NCBI GenBank assembly: GCA_035935775.1
Contig: DASYWT010000029.1
Span: forward strand, 1 to 12,240
DNA length: 12,240 bases
From: JAICWP01 sp035935775
GTDB taxonomy: Bacteria > Acidobacteriota > Terriglobia > Terriglobales > Acidobacteriaceae
Direction of reading: 5' to 3'
Both the position numbers and the translations under genes were made by a program. Positions 11,861-12,240 of this stretch are shown piece after piece. Within the stretch, counting starts at the first letter, position 1. The number at the start of each line of letters is the position of its first letter. The notes under the pieces were generated by a model. The model was not told the origin of the DNA, did no database searches, and saw only the letters and a program-made list of their open reading frames with translations.

Positions 11861-12240
11861 ATGCGCACACTCATCTTCGGCACCATGGCGCTGTTTCTGG
11901 CAGGCGCTTTCGCTTTGCCTCAGCAGGCCGCCTGTCTGCGCTTTCAGCCCGACATGCCGTCCGGCTTGTTCGGTGAGGAAAGCGGCTCCTACCTCGGCAT
12001 TGACACGCGCGACGTAACCCACGACCGCATGGTCGCCCTCAAACTCAAAGATGAACGGGGCGTGGAAGTCACCATGGTGGATCAGGATGCTCCCGCGGGC
12101 AAAGCCGGGTTGCGCGAGCAGGACGTCATCCTCAGCTTCAACGGCCAGCCGGTGGAAGGCGTGGAGGAGTTGCGGCGCATGATTCACGAGACGCCGCCGG
12201 GGCGCACGGTCGCCCTGGGCATCAGCCGCAACGGGCAAAT
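11861..12240 (+). CDS. Secreted PDZ-domain protein, 3' end cut by the window
   Basis: The first 126 codons are visible. They give a signal peptide (about 1-19, RTLIFGTMALFLAGAFA) and a stretch of about 35 residues. A PDZ domain follows from about residue 60: GVEVTMVDQDAPAGKAGLRE, then QDVILSFNGQPVEGVEELRRM, TPPGRTVALGISRNG. PDZ domains bind C-terminal peptides and occur in envelope proteases and chaperones such as DegP or RseP; no catalytic segment is visible, and the rest lies beyond the window. The ATG at 11861 follows GGGGAA (11850-11855) and lies 35 bases after the DUF4097-like gene, so cotranscription is likely. A second PDZ or a protease domain may follow. Confidence 0.85.
   Translation, partial: MRTLIFGTMALFLAGAFALPQQAACLRFQPDMPSGLFGEESGSYLGIDTRDVTHDRMVALKLKDERGVEVTMVDQDAPAGKAGLREQDVILSFNGQPVEGVEELRRMIHETPPGRTVALGISRNGQ

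Noticed and set aside
11930..11937. Possible lipobox (QAAC) in the PDZ protein
   Set aside because: Position -3 is Gln and the signal peptide already has a better cleavage site near AFA; a lipoprotein is not supported.
1..12240. Defence system, prophage or insertion sequence
   Set aside because: No nuclease, integrase, transposase or phage-type gene is visible; mobile signals are limited to short palindromic repeats.

Overview
The window looks like a GC-rich chromosomal segment from an acidobacterium (Terriglobia/Koribacter-like). This placement is an inference, from a HAF-repeat secreted protein, an ECF sigma/anti-sigma cluster whose anti-sigma carries a HEAT-like tail, and many short palindromic repeats between genes. 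No 16S or other decisive marker is present. Every credible gene is on the + strand and no gene-free stretch exceeds 300 bases.

Bases 1-3553 are a conserved housekeeping block. It holds the 3' end of prs (PRPP synthetase), rplY (L25/CTC type with a charged tail), pth (peptidyl-tRNA hydrolase), rpsF (S6), rpsR (S18 with a long N-terminal extension and a Cys/His zinc-type motif) and rplI (L9). No ssb lies between rpsF and rpsR. The gaps around pth, rpsF, rpsR and rplI carry several unrelated hairpin or tandem repeats.

Bases 3554-8633 look like accessory or envelope functions. A REPIN-like twin palindrome precedes an ArnT/PMT-type (GT39-like) membrane glycosyltransferase. Next come a secreted HAF-repeat protein and a short, frameshifted, truncated HAF relative (pseudogene). 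A DUF711/UPF0210 protein with a Sec signal peptide follows, which is an unusual location for that family.

Bases 8634-12240 form an ECF sigma-factor module: a TATAAT-type -10 element, an RpoE-like sigma factor, a three-hairpin repeat element, and a zf-HC2 anti-sigma with one membrane segment and a C-terminal HEAT-like array. After these come a possible 29-codon small ORF touching both neighbours, a secreted DUF4097-like protein built from ten exact 18-residue repeats, and a secreted PDZ protein cut by the window edge. I infer an envelope-stress or envelope-sensing circuit: the outer HEAT-like domain senses a signal or partner, the zinc-binding tail holds the sigma factor, and the downstream secreted proteins are sensors or targets. 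This module, with its small ORF, is the best candidate here for something not well described.
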